From NCBI GenBank assembly GCA_002748505.1, contig PDSN01000155.1:1-10766 (forward strand): DNA of 10,766 bases, written 5' to 3'. The notes under the pieces are model-generated. The model saw only the letters and a list, made by a program, of their open reading frames with translations. It did not search any database and was not told the DNA's origin. Shown here piece after piece: positions 1 to 8,700 of the stretch (position 1 is the stretch's first letter; each line of letters starts with the position of its first letter). The stretch is from Gammaproteobacteria bacterium. Its GTDB lineage: Bacteria; Pseudomonadota; Gammaproteobacteria; Pseudomonadales; Halieaceae. Made by a program: the position numbers and the translations under genes.

Positions 1-641
1 GCCATGGGGCCGGCTTGATCGAGACTTGAGGCAAAGGCCACCATGCCGAGGCGGGAAATACGGCCATAGGTGGGTTTCAGGCCGGTAATGCCGCAGAGCG
101 CTGCCGGCTGGCGGATCGAACCGCCGGTGTCGGTGCCGGTAGCTGCGGGTGCGAGGCGCGCGGCGACCGCAGCGGCGGAGCCGCCGGATGAACCGCCGGG
201 CACTTTAGTGGTATCCCAGGGATTTTTACACACCCCGTAAAAGCTGGTTTCGTTGGATGAGCCCATGGCGAACTCGTCCATGTTGGTTTTGCCCAGCATC
301 ACCATGCCGGCTTCGTTCAGGCGCGATACCACCGTGGCATCGTAGGGCGGTATGAAGTTGTCCAGCATTTTCGATGCGCAGCTGGTGCGCACCCCTCGGG
401 TACAAAAGATGTCTTTTTGCGCGATGGGAATGCCGGTCAGTCGTTGGGCGCTGCCATCTTGCAGGCGTGCATCGGCGGCTTTGGCCTGTGCCAGAGCCTG
501 TTCCGGGCAGGTAGTGATAAAACTGCCCAGCTCGCCGTCGTAGCGGTCGATGCGTTCAAGGAAATGCCGGGTCAGCTCAACACTGGAAAAATCGCCGTTT
601 GCCAGCCCGTTGGCAAGCTCGACGAGAGATAAATGATACAT
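1..641 (-). CDS. gatA: Glutamyl-tRNA(Gln) amidotransferase subunit A, N-terminal part (runs off window)
   Basis: GatA is the glutaminase/amidase subunit of the GatCAB complex, which converts misacylated Glu-tRNA(Gln) (and Asp-tRNA(Asn)) to the amide in the cytoplasm. The reading frame starts at the complement of 639-641 (MYHLSLVEL) and stays open to the window edge, giving 213 complete codons of a protein normally about 480 long. The amidase signature is clear: Lys76 in AQKDIF, the Gly/Ser-rich PGGSSGGSAAAV stretch with Ser151, and TGTDTGGSIRQPA with Ser175. These match the Lys / cis-Ser / Ser catalytic triad of the amidase family in identity and spacing. A weak purine-rich RBS lies 5 nt upstream. 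It lies 27 nt after gatC on the same strand, so the two are co-transcribed. The C-terminal half, and presumably gatB, lie outside the window. Confidence 0.97.
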   Translation of the reverse strand, partial: MYHLSLVELANGLANGDFSSVELTRHFLERIDRYDGELGSFITTCPEQALAQAKAADARLQDGSAQRLTGIPIAQKDIFCTRGVRTSCASKMLDNFIPPYDATVVSRLNEAGMVMLGKTNMDEFAMGSSNETSFYGVCKNPWDTTKVPGGSSGGSAAAVAARLAPAATGTDTGGSIRQPAALCGITGLKPTYGRISRLGMVAFASSLDQAGPM

Positions 642-668
642 GGTCGCTCTCTAAAGTTTGGGTGGCGT

Positions 669-956
669 TTAGTCAATCACTTTGGGTACGAGGTAGAGGC
701 CGTCTTCTACCGCGGGGGCGATGGCCTGGTAGGCCTCGCGCCGATTGGTTTCGGTAACCTCGTCGGCGCGCAGGGGCTGGTGCGCGTCCAGTGGGTTGGC
801 CAGAGGTTCCACCGCTGTGGTGTCCACCGCTTGTAATTGCTCAACCATACCCAAAATGGCGTTGAGGCGCTCGTTGACCTCGTGGGTCTGGCTGGCATCG
901 ATACGGATTTTTGCCAGATCGGCAATATCGGCGATGGTTTCTTCTGAAATGGCCAT
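669..956 (-). CDS. gatC: Glutamyl-tRNA(Gln) amidotransferase subunit C
   Basis: GatC is the small subunit that wraps around and stabilises GatA in the GatCAB transamidosome. The product is 95 aa, the usual size. It begins MAISEETIADIADLAKIRID and contains the family pattern of an N-terminal helical segment followed by LNAILGMVEQLQAVDT, then an extended Pro-containing middle (VEPLANPLDAHQPLRADEV) and a C-terminal GLYLVPKVID, which is close to the conserved GatC tail 'FLVPKVI'. The start ATG (complement of 954-956) has an AAGGA ribosome-binding site 5 nt upstream. It is the first gene of the leftward gatCA(B) unit and is divergent from mreB. Confidence 0.96.
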   Translation of the reverse strand: MAISEETIADIADLAKIRIDASQTHEVNERLNAILGMVEQLQAVDTTAVEPLANPLDAHQPLRADEVTETNRREAYQAIAPAVEDGLYLVPKVID

Positions 957-1063
957 AGTTGTCCTTAGGTTCGTGATAGTCAGGTCATCCTGTTTGGCTG
1001 GGCGGGGCAGGCGAATAAAGCGCTGCTGCCGCGTCGCGAGGGCAAACTTAACACATTTGCGCC

Positions 1064-1092
1064 TTGCTCAAAATCCCCGTGATTGGTACAGT
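1064..1092 (+). promoter_or_regulatory. Possible sigma-70-type promoter upstream of mreB
   Basis: Within the 257-nt divergent gap between gatC and mreB there is TTGCTC (1064-1069), a 17-nt spacer and TACAGT (1087-1092). The match to consensus is only partial (3/6 and 4/6), so this is a candidate and not a firm call. The rest of 957-1213 shows no gene; the open frames that cross it in several directions have no support. The gatCA promoter must also lie in this gap, but I could not pick out a convincing one. Confidence 0.22.
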
Positions 1093-1213
1093 TGCTGGAT
1101 TTTGAAGATAGGCAATGATCGCGTGCTGGTGTCGCGGACTGGTCGATGAAGAAAGAGTCGGCCAAGACGCAACGCTCAGGCTCGTCCAATCGTATTGCAA
1201 GGTAATAGATTTC

Positions 1214-2251
1214 ATGTTGAAAAAACTGCGCGGAATGTTTTCCAATGATCTTTCGATTGATCTGGGAACCGCCAACACTGTGATTTACGTGCCCAATCAG
1301 GGCATTGTTCTGGATGAGCCCTCGGTGGTGGCAATTCGCACCCACAACGGTCAAAAAACCATCGAGGCGGTGGGTACCGAGGCCAAACGCATGCTGGGGC
1401 GGGTGCCCGGCAATATCGTGGCCATTCGCCCTCTCAAAGACGGCGTTATCGCCGATTTTGAAGTAACTGAGAAAATGTTGCAGCACTTTATTTCCAAGGT
1501 GCACGATTCGCGTTTTATTCGCCCAAGCCCTCGTGTACTGGTTTGCGTACCCTGCAAATCAACCCAGGTAGAGCGCCGCGCAATTGAGGAGTCCGCCCGC
1601 GGCGCGGGTGCGCGGGAAGTGCGCTTGATAGAAGAACCCATGGCCGCGGCGATAGGTGCCGGTCTTGAAGTTGAGGAAGCCCGAGGCTGTATGGTAGTGG
1701 ATATCGGTGGTGGCACCACCGAAATCGCGATTATTTCTCTAAACGGCGTGGTGTACAGTGATTCCGTACGCATTGGCGGTGATCGTTTTGATGAGGCGAT
1801 TGTCGCCCACGTGCGCCGACATTACGGCAGTTTGATTGGCGATTCCACCGCTGAACGTATCAAACAGGAAGTGGGCTGCGCCTGCAAAGAGAGTGAACTG
1901 CGCGAAATTGATGTGCGCGGTCGTAATCTGGCCGAGGGCGTACCCAGGAGTTTTACCTTAAACAGTGATGAAGTGCTCAAGGCCATGGAAGATACCCTGC
2001 AGGCCATCGTGCAGGCAGTCAAGGGCGCCTTGGAGCAGTCACCACCGGAACTCGCAGCAGATATTGCCGAGTCGGGCATCGTGCTCACCGGCGGTGGTGC
2101 CTTGCTGCGCGATATCGACAAGCTGATCGCCGAAGAAACCGGTCTGCCGGTGGTCGTAGCGGAAGACCCGCTGACCTGTGTGGCGCGCGGTGGCGGTATG
2201 GCGCTTGAGCGTATGGATAGACGTATGATTGGTCTGCTCTCCAGCGACTGA
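1214..2251 (+). CDS. mreB: Rod shape-determining protein MreB
   Basis: MreB is the bacterial actin homologue. It polymerises on the inner face of the cytoplasmic membrane and guides the elongasome (MreC, MreD, RodA, PBP2) during lateral-wall synthesis. The product is 345 aa, about the size of E. coli MreB (347). The actin-fold nucleotide motifs are present: phosphate-1 DLGTAN (about residues 16-21), phosphate-2 VVDIGGGTTE (161-170), and the adenosine motif VLTGGGALLR (from 290). The amphipathic N-terminus MLKKLRGMFS is typical of Gram-negative MreB and decides the start at 1214. A longer frame opens at 1115, but the extra 33 residues resemble nothing in the family. The RBS (AAGG at 1199-1202) is weak and somewhat distant. 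It is the first gene of the mreBCD-maf-rng-yhdP block. Confidence 0.97.
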   Translation: MLKKLRGMFSNDLSIDLGTANTVIYVPNQGIVLDEPSVVAIRTHNGQKTIEAVGTEAKRMLGRVPGNIVAIRPLKDGVIADFEVTEKMLQHFISKVHDSRFIRPSPRVLVCVPCKSTQVERRAIEESARGAGAREVRLIEEPMAAAIGAGLEVEEARGCMVVDIGGGTTEIAIISLNGVVYSDSVRIGGDRFDEAIVAHVRRHYGSLIGDSTAERIKQEVGCACKESELREIDVRGRNLAEGVPRSFTLNSDEVLKAMEDTLQAIVQAVKGALEQSPPELAADIAESGIVLTGGGALLRDIDKLIAEETGLPVVVAEDPLTCVARGGGMALERMDRRMIGLLSSD

Positions 2252-2267
2252 AGACAGCACTGACGCC

Positions 2268-2273
2268 GAGGTG
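2268..2273 (+). promoter_or_regulatory. Ribosome-binding site that decides the mreC start
   Basis: GAGGTG lies in the mreB-mreC gap, with its GAGG core 7 nt before the ATA codon at 2279. No comparable Shine-Dalgarno sequence precedes the first canonical in-frame start, TTG 2321. This placement supports ATA 2279 as the functional mreC start. Confidence 0.55.
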
Positions 2274-2278
2274 TTGCC

Positions 2279-3109
2279 ATAAAGCCCCTATTTGTCAAGC
2301 AAACCTCTGTTCACCTGCGTTTGGTACTGGTGCTTGCGGTGGCGATCGCCTTTATCGCGTTTGACCTGTTCGACGCACGCCTCGACAAAACCCGCTCGGT
2401 GCTCACCGCAGCGGTGCAACCCTTTATTTATTTGGCCGATTTACCCGCGCGGTTGGTGTCTGGCAGCCAGGGGTATTTTCAGTCCCGCGATCAGTTAATT
2501 GAACAAAATCAACGCCTGCGCAGGGAAAACCTGGTGTTGCAGGGGCGATCCCTGCAGATGGTGTCCCTGCGCACGGAAAACACCCGTTTGCGCGCCCTGC
2601 TTAACTCCGGTGCCCTGTTGCAGGACGATATTCTGGTAGGGGAAGTGATTGGCGTGACGCCGGATCCTGCGCGCCATGAGATCATTATCAACCGCGGTGC
2701 GGCGGACGGTGCCTACCCTGGCCAACCTCTGATCGATGATAAGGGGCTGGTGGGGCAGGTGTTGCGAGTGTCTGAAAACCAGGCCAGAGCGCTGCTCGTT
2801 AGCGATGCCACCCATGCGGTACCGGTGCAAGTTAATCGCAATGCCGTGCGCGGTGTCGCCGAAGGTGTGGGGCGGCTGGATGTGCTGGAACTGCACCATA
2901 TTCCCGCCACCACGGATATTCACGAGGGTGATGTGTTGGTGACATCCGGCCTCGGCGGTCGTTTTCCCAAGGGCTATCCAGTCGCCGTGGTGTCGATGGT
3001 GGAGCGCAGCCCCGGCCAGGCATTCGCCAAAGTTCTGGCTGCCCCCATGGCGGCGCTGGATCGCGGCCGCTATGTGTTGTTGGTGTTCTCCGGTGTAGAG
3101 CAGCAATGA
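2279..3109 (+). CDS. mreC: Rod shape-determining protein MreC, apparent ATA start
   Basis: MreC is the bitopic periplasmic scaffold of the elongasome; it binds PBP2 and links it to MreB/MreD. From 2279 the product is 276 aa: a short basic cytoplasmic N-terminus (KPLFVKQTSVHLRL), one membrane helix (about 15-29), a coiled coil (about 69-108, rich in QNQRLRREN and RTENTRLRALL), then the periplasmic beta domain (GEVIGVTPDPARHEIIINRG; DDKGLVGQVL; GDVLVTSGLGGRFPKGYPVA). The in-frame stop is TGA at 2261, and no ATG/GTG occurs before the membrane helix. The conserved 'MKPLF' position carries ATA (2279), 7 nt after GAGG. A TTG at 2321 would delete the cytoplasmic tail and lacks an RBS. The gene begins 27 nt after mreB and its stop overlaps mreD by 4 nt. 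Gene identity is certain; the start is inferred. Confidence 0.93.
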   Translation: MKPLFVKQTSVHLRLVLVLAVAIAFIAFDLFDARLDKTRSVLTAAVQPFIYLADLPARLVSGSQGYFQSRDQLIEQNQRLRRENLVLQGRSLQMVSLRTENTRLRALLNSGALLQDDILVGEVIGVTPDPARHEIIINRGAADGAYPGQPLIDDKGLVGQVLRVSENQARALLVSDATHAVPVQVNRNAVRGVAEGVGRLDVLELHHIPATTDIHEGDVLVTSGLGGRFPKGYPVAVVSMVERSPGQAFAKVLAAPMAALDRGRYVLLVFSGVEQQ

Positions 3110-3591
3110 AGCCGCGCGCCCACGCCTATTGGGTGGTACTGCTGAGCTTTGCCCTTGCCGCTTTCTTGCAAATTGTTCCTTTGCCAACGGTGCTGAGCTG
3201 GTGGCGACCGCCGTTTCTGATGTTGGTGGTGGTGTACTGGGTGGTGGCGATCCCCCATCGCGTTGGGCTCACCACGGCTTTGCTGCTTGGGCTTTATGCG
3301 GATGTGCTGTACGGCGCGGTGCTCGGCCAGAACGCGCTGGCGCTGGTGTTGACGACCTATATCGCGCTGCTGTTGTACCAGCGCTTTCGCTTGTTTGCTC
3401 TGTGGCAACAGGCGGGAGTGGTGTTGCTGCTGGTGGCCTTGTATCAGTTTTGTGGACAGTGGGTGCAAAGCCTGGCCGGTAGAGGTGCGCCGGACTTGCG
3501 CTTTCTTCTGCCGGCAATTACCAGCACTGTGTTGTGGCCCTGGCTGTTTTCGCTGCTGCGCCGGGTGCGCAGACGCTTTAAGGTGGAGTAA
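3106..3591 (+). CDS. mreD: Rod shape-determining protein MreD
   Basis: MreD is the polytopic membrane component of the Rod complex. The product is 161 aa, the usual size, and almost entirely hydrophobic, with about five or six membrane helices (roughly 8-27, 36-51, 54-72, 76-92, 98-118 and 132-150). Family-like features are PLP followed by WWRPPFLMLVVVYWVV near the N-terminus, then GLYADVLYGAVLGQNALAL, the usual MreD 'G-x-x-x-D-x-x-x-G-x-x-x-G' segment, and a basic C-terminal tail (RRVRRRFKVE). The ATG overlaps the mreC stop in an ATGA arrangement, so translation is probably coupled. Confidence 0.95.
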   Translation: MKPRAHAYWVVLLSFALAAFLQIVPLPTVLSWWRPPFLMLVVVYWVVAIPHRVGLTTALLLGLYADVLYGAVLGQNALALVLTTYIALLLYQRFRLFALWQQAGVVLLLVALYQFCGQWVQSLAGRGAPDLRFLLPAITSTVLWPWLFSLLRRVRRRFKVE

Positions 3592-3593
3592 TC

Positions 3594-4175
3594 ATGAGGG
3601 TGAAACCACTGATTCTGGCCTCGGCTTCACCGCGGCGCAAAGCCCTGTTAGCGCAGATCCTGGCCGAGTTTGAGGTGCAAGCGGCGGATATCGACGAAAC
3701 CCCGAACGCGGATGAGCACCCAGGCGAGTATGTACTGCGTATGGCCAGAGAAAAAGCCCAGGCCATCCAGGCGCAGCGGGTGTTGGCGTCCGATACTGCG
3801 GTGGTGTCTGGGGGGCTTATTCTGGGCAAGCCAGCTGATGAGGACGCCGCCCGCGCCATGCTCACGCGCTTAAGTGATGGCTGGCACAGCGTCTTCAGTG
3901 CGGTGTATTTGCGTTGCGACGGCGTGTCGTTTCAGGATATAGCCGAGACACGGGTGAAATTTGCGCCGCTTAGCGAGGCGCAGATCAGTGCCTATCTCGC
4001 TACGGACGAGCCCTGGGACAAGGCGGGTGGCTACGCCATCCAGGGTCTGGCCGGTGTGTTCGTCGAGCGCATAGAGGGTAGTTACAGCAATGTGGTGGGA
4101 CTACCCCTTGCGCAGACCAACAGCCTGCTAAATGCCGCGGGCATTGCGACACGTTTAAGCGGAGGTACAGCGTGA
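3594..4175 (+). CDS. maf: Maf/YhdE nucleotide pyrophosphatase (dTTP/UTP type)
   Basis: Maf proteins hydrolyse canonical and modified nucleoside triphosphates to the monophosphate and pyrophosphate in the cytoplasm. The gene neighbourhood (mreBCD upstream, rng downstream) is that of the YhdE subgroup, which acts on dTTP/UTP. The product is 193 aa. Motifs visible are SASPRR (10-15), ASDTAV with the catalytic-type Asp67, GKP soon after, and EPWDKAGGYAIQG (Lys143), followed by FVERIEGSYSNVVGLPL. This is a complete Maf signature with no missing key residue. The ATG at 3594 is 2 nt after the mreD stop with GGAG at 3585-3588 as RBS. The stop overlaps the rng start by 4 nt. Confidence 0.94.
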   Translation: MRVKPLILASASPRRKALLAQILAEFEVQAADIDETPNADEHPGEYVLRMAREKAQAIQAQRVLASDTAVVSGGLILGKPADEDAARAMLTRLSDGWHSVFSAVYLRCDGVSFQDIAETRVKFAPLSEAQISAYLATDEPWDKAGGYAIQGLAGVFVERIEGSYSNVVGLPLAQTNSLLNAAGIATRLSGGTA

Positions 4176-5644
4176 GTAGTGGCAGCGAGATTCTGATTAA
4201 CCAGACGCTTACCGAAACCCGCGTCGCGCTGCTGGAAAACGGTTTGGTGCAAGAGGTGCTGGTTGAGCGCAGTGCAGGGCGCTCATTGGTGGGCAATATC
4301 TATCTGGGCAAGGTTGAACGCGTACTGCCTGGTATGGAAGCGGCCTTTATCAATATCGGTCTTGAACGCAGCGCATTTTTGCATGTGTCGGATTTATCCG
4401 CAGCGCGCAAAAAGGGCAATGGGGAAGCGCCGTTGATCTCGGAGTATCTGGCCGAGGGTAAAAAACTGGTGGTGCAGATCGTGCGCGCACCGGTGGGTAG
4501 CAAGGGTGCGAGGGTGACCACGGAGCTGACCTTGCCCGCGCGCTACATGGTGTTTGTGCCAAACAATTCCCGTCGAGGGGTATCGCAACGTATAGAGGAT
4601 GAGGCCGAGCGCGAGCGTTTGCTGCAGGGTTTGGACGAGGCTTTGACGCATGAGCCGATGGAGCAAACGCATGGTTTTATTGTGCGCACGGTGGCCGAGG
4701 GTATGGACAGCGCCGCCTTCGCTGCCGATTTAAGGTTTTTAAAGCGACTCTGGGCGGCGCTGCAGCGCCGTGTAAAACTTGCCACGGGACCGCGACTGTT
4801 GTACGAAGATCTCGCCCTGGGGCAGCGCGTATTACGCGATATGGCGCGGGAGGACGCCACTCAAGTGCTGGTGGACAATTCGGCGTTGTACGATACGCTC
4901 AAGGCGTTCTGTGAGGATTACGTGCCGGAGATAGCATCGCTTGTGCGCTTGTATACCGATGCCCGCCCGCTGTTTGAGCAGCACAATGTGGAAGCGGATA
5001 TTGCGCGTGCGCTTGAACGCACTGTGCCCTTAAAATCCGGCGGTTATCTGGTGTTCGACCAGGGCGAGGCAATGACCATGATCGATGTCAACACCGGCTC
5101 TTTTGTGCGCGGCCGCAATCTGGAAGAAACCGTGTTTAAAACCAATCTGGAAGCGGCGGTGGCGCTGGCACGGCAGGTTCGCTTGAGAAATCTGGGCGGC
5201 ATCATCATTGTCGACTTCATCGATATGTGCGATGTTGAGCACCAGCGCCAGGTGCAGCGGGCACTCAATCGCGCCATGCAGAACGACAGCGTGCGCCACA
5301 GCATTTCCGGTGTATCCGACCTTGGCCTGGTGGAAATGACCCGCAAGCGCAGTCGCGATAGCTTGCAGCATTCTCTGTGTGAGACCTGTCCAACTTGTGC
5401 CGGGCGCGGCGTGGTAAGATCCTGCGAAACGGTGTGCTATGACATTTTCAGGGAAATTCAGCGCGAGGGTCATAGCTGGGAAAATCATTCCTTAATGGTG
5501 CTGGCCTCGCAGGCGGTGGTGGACTATTTGCACGATGAGGCTTCCGCCTGCGTCGCCGATCTGGAGGAGAGCATCGGCAAGACCCTAAAATTTCGGGTCG
5601 AGCCCCTGTATACTCAGGAACAGTTTGATATTGTGCTGCTATAA
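4172..5644 (+). CDS. rng: Ribonuclease G
   Basis: RNase G is the cytoplasmic single-strand endoribonuclease related to the catalytic half of RNase E; it matures the 5' end of 16S rRNA and degrades some mRNAs. The product is 490 aa (E. coli 489). It shows an S1-type RNA-binding region near the N-terminus (SLVGNIYLGKVERVLPGMEAAFINIG), the catalytic magnesium-binding aspartates Asp305 in TMIDVNTG and Asp348 in IIIVDFIDM, and the zinc-link cysteines Cys406 and Cys409 in ETCPTCAGRG. Positions agree with E. coli RNase G to within one residue. It starts with GTG at 4172, six nt after a strong GGAGG (4161-4165), overlapping the maf stop (GTGA). It lacks the long C-terminal scaffold of RNase E, which supports rng over rne. 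Confidence 0.96.
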   Translation: MSSGSEILINQTLTETRVALLENGLVQEVLVERSAGRSLVGNIYLGKVERVLPGMEAAFINIGLERSAFLHVSDLSAARKKGNGEAPLISEYLAEGKKLVVQIVRAPVGSKGARVTTELTLPARYMVFVPNNSRRGVSQRIEDEAERERLLQGLDEALTHEPMEQTHGFIVRTVAEGMDSAAFAADLRFLKRLWAALQRRVKLATGPRLLYEDLALGQRVLRDMAREDATQVLVDNSALYDTLKAFCEDYVPEIASLVRLYTDARPLFEQHNVEADIARALERTVPLKSGGYLVFDQGEAMTMIDVNTGSFVRGRNLEETVFKTNLEAAVALARQVRLRNLGGIIIVDFIDMCDVEHQRQVQRALNRAMQNDSVRHSISGVSDLGLVEMTRKRSRDSLQHSLCETCPTCAGRGVVRSCETVCYDIFREIQREGHSWENHSLMVLASQAVVDYLHDEASACVADLEESIGKTLKFRVEPLYTQEQFDIVLL

Positions 5645-5665
5645 CTGGCGCAAAGAGGTTTAACC

Positions 5666-5728
5666 ATGACAAGATGCGGGGAAGTCACTTGCGACAGCGG
5701 CCCGCACGTTGCGGGAGTGACTGTGTGA
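5666..5728 (+). other. 20-codon mini-ORF between rng and yhdP, possible leader peptide
   Basis: ATG 5666 has a good upstream AGAGG (5653-5657, 8 nt spacing) and opens a 20-codon frame (MTRCGEVTCDSGPHVAGVTV) that ends with TGA 5726-5728. That stop overlaps the GTG proposed as the yhdP start (GTGA, 5725-5728). Between them is a perfect 6-bp hairpin (CCCGCA 5701-5706 / TGCGGG 5710-5715) that covers part of the yhdP RBS. Translation of the mini-ORF could open this hairpin and couple yhdP translation to it. Whether it is translated is unknown; it may be chance. Confidence 0.3.
5713..5717 (+). promoter_or_regulatory. Ribosome-binding site supporting the GTG start of yhdP
   Basis: GGGAG lies 7 nt upstream of GTG 5725. 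Its first bases are the 3' arm of the hairpin 5701-5715, so access to it may be structure-dependent. Confidence 0.5.
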
Positions 5729-8700
5729 CCGTAGAGGCTGATGCACGCTCCCTGCTGCACCGACTGGGACGCCTGTGCTGGGCGCTGCTGATTACCGCGC
5801 TGTTGTTATTGGCTGTCTATGTGGGAGCGGGTCGCTATGCGATGGCGAACCTGTCGCCGTGGCAGCATTCAATTATTACGCAGCTCAATCAGCGTCTACC
5901 TTTTGTGATCGACGCAGAGGGTGTGCGTGGAGATTGGCAGTTTTTTTCGCCAGTGCTGGTCTTTGAGGGGCTTACGGTGCGCGGAAAAAACGCCGAGAGC
6001 ACACCTGTGGCGCTCAGTCGCGGTAGTGTCAAGGTGGATGTGCTGGCGAGCTTGCTGAGTCTGGCGCCTAAAATTTCAGAGGCCACGCTGGAGCAGTTGG
6101 CACTGAAAGCGCACATGGAAGCATCGGGACGTCTGGTATTTCCCGGTTTGCCGGCGGGCGAGGGCGAGCTGGGCGATCAGCTATTGGATTTCCTGCTGGC
6201 CTTGAAGCACGTCAGCTTGATCGATAATTCCCTGTTATTAACCAAAGCCAATAGCCAGCGCCGTGATTTACGTTTAAATCTTCGTTTTAGTACCAACGGG
6301 GGTAAGCGTAATCTGCGGGGGCTTATCAATGTGTTGAATTCGGGCACTGAAATACAAGTGGCGGGCAGCGGTGTGGGCGACCCGCGAGATCTCGACAATT
6401 TCGACGGTCAGTTATTCAGTCGCTTTGATACCGGCGAGCTGGAAACACTGCTGGAATACCTGCCCGAAGCGCTGACCTACGGTGTGGGCGCGGTCACCGG
6501 TACGGCCAGTATCGATTCTTGGCTGCGCTGGCGCAAAGGTGAGCCGCGCGTGACCGTGACCGCTAAAGTTGATCGTTTAAACCTGAAGGGCAAAACGACC
6601 CACCCCTGGCACCTGGCCCTGGATGATTTGTCGTTTAAAGCGCGCCTGCAACAGCGCGACGGTGTGTTTCGGCTGTGGATGAATGATTTTAACGCCAGCG
6701 ATGACTCGGTGTCGTGGCAATTGCCCGCGTTACAGGTGCAGGTACAGGGCCAGAATGTGCAATTGCGTGCTCAGGCCCTGCATGTGGATCAAGCGACGCA
6801 TTTCTTATTGGCCAGCGATGCTCTACCCGAGGCCGCCGCTGACTTGATCACTACCTTGCGACCGCGGGGTTTCGTCAGTGAGCTGGAGCTGGCGGTCGCT
6901 GATTATCGCGAGCCCGCCAAGACCTGGTCGGGCAGTGCGCGTTTCAACGCGTTGGCGGTGGATCCCTGGGATTACGGCGTGGGTCTAAGCGGGGTAAGCG
7001 GCTATATCCGTGGTGACCATCGCGGGCAGGCTGATGTGTTGGTGGACACCGAGGACTTTGCCCTGCGCGTACCCGTGGCTTACCACCATCCTTTGCTGTT
7101 TGACACTGTGCTCGCCACTATTCGCCTGGGGTGGAGTGCAGAGCGTCTGCTACTGCATTCGGGCTTGATAGAGACGACTGGCGAAGAGGGTGCGGCGCGG
7201 GCTGTGTTGGACTTGAACCTACCCTTCCACCACACTCCTGAGGGGCCGAAAATGGGACTGCTGGTTGGCTTAAAAGACAGTCATCCGCGCTACCGCAAAA
7301 AATTTGTGCCCCATGTGTTACCCGCTGATTTACGCAGTTGGATAGATCGGGCGGTGGCTGATAATGCCGCTGCCAAAGTGCTGGATGCGGGGTTTTTGTG
7401 GCGTGGTAGTTTGCGTGCGCGCGCTAACGACAGGCGCACGATACAGTTGTTTGTTGATGCCAAAGACCTTGCCCTGCAGTTTGATCCGCAATGGCCGCCG
7501 CTTGAGGATTTTGCGGGGCTGGTCTTTGTCGATGACGAGCGCGCCAGCATCTGGGGGGAGCGGGGGCGTCTGTATGACCTTGCCTTACACCAGGTTAATG
7601 CGGAGGTGTACAGGGATAACAAGCGGCAAGTGACCTTGGGTGTCGTCGCCAAGGCGGAGGGTCCCGCCGCAGATGGACTGAAACTGATTAACCGTTCGCC
7701 CCTGAAAAAACTGAGCAGCGGTGCTTTACTTGATTGGCAAGCCAGCGGTCAGGTGTTGGGGGATCTGGATTTAGTCCTCAATCTTGCAAACACAAATACA
7801 CCGCCTGTGGTGAAGGTGCGCACCGAATTTGAAGATTTAGGCTTAAGCCTGGGCGCAGCCGGCCTCAGCTTGACAGATGGCAGCGGTGCGTTGCGTTATT
7901 CGACTGCCAGAGGTTTTTCATCGAGGAAACTGAAGGCAAAACTATGGGGCAAACCCCTGTCAATTTCGCTTAAGCAACACAGCGTAGAAAATGCTGAGTT
8001 GGACATTCGCTTCCGTACCGATGTGGCGATGAAGCGAGTGCGGCAGTGGTTACAGGCCAAGCCGCTAAAGCTTGCCAGCGGCACCGCTGCATTAAAGGGG
8101 CGGGTATCCTTAGCCAAGGGTGAAGCACCGCTTTTATATATCAGCAGTAACTTACGCGGTGTGGCGCTGGATGTGCCAAAACCCTGGGGCAAAAACAAAC
8201 AGGAGAAAAGCTCCTTACAGGTTCGCGTGCCTTTAGATGGTGATATTCGAACGGCGCGCGTGGTTTTAGGTTCGACATTATTGGCGGATATTGCGGTACA
8301 GGGCCACGAGCTGAAAAGCGCAAGCATTGGTATCGGCGAGGAACCAGCAAGTGTTGAATCAGGCCAGTATGTGTTAAACGGCTCGGTTGAGGAGTTAAAC
8401 GTCGAGCAGTGGCAAGACACAGTGTGGCGATATTTCTTAACGGGCAGTGACCAGCCGAATGTCAAACTGCTGGCAGTGGATAAGCTCAACGTTGGAAAAT
8501 TACAATTACTCGGTCGGGAATTTACCCAAGTGCGGTTAAGCGCTCATCAAAATGCCCAGTCCTGGCAAATTCAGGCCAGCAATGGTTTGGCGAAGTTTTC
8601 ATTGCTTCCAAATCCAGATGGAGAGGGCCTGCAGATACAGATTCCCCGGCTTGATCTGGCACTTTTTGAGAGTGGGGATACCGTCGACGACATAATCAAT

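Noticed and set aside
1115..1213. Longer MreB start at ATG 1115
   Set aside because: The added 33 residues have no MreB similarity; MLKKLRGMFS at 1214 is the conserved N-terminus.
980..1504. 174-codon minus-strand open frame over the mreB start
   Set aside because: It is antisense to conserved MreB coding sequence and lacks family features; it is a shadow frame.
5674..5724. yhdP start at ATG 5674
   Set aside because: The residues are basic, Cys-containing and unlike a YhdP N-terminus, and the RBS geometry is poorer than for GTG 5725. It is not fully excluded.
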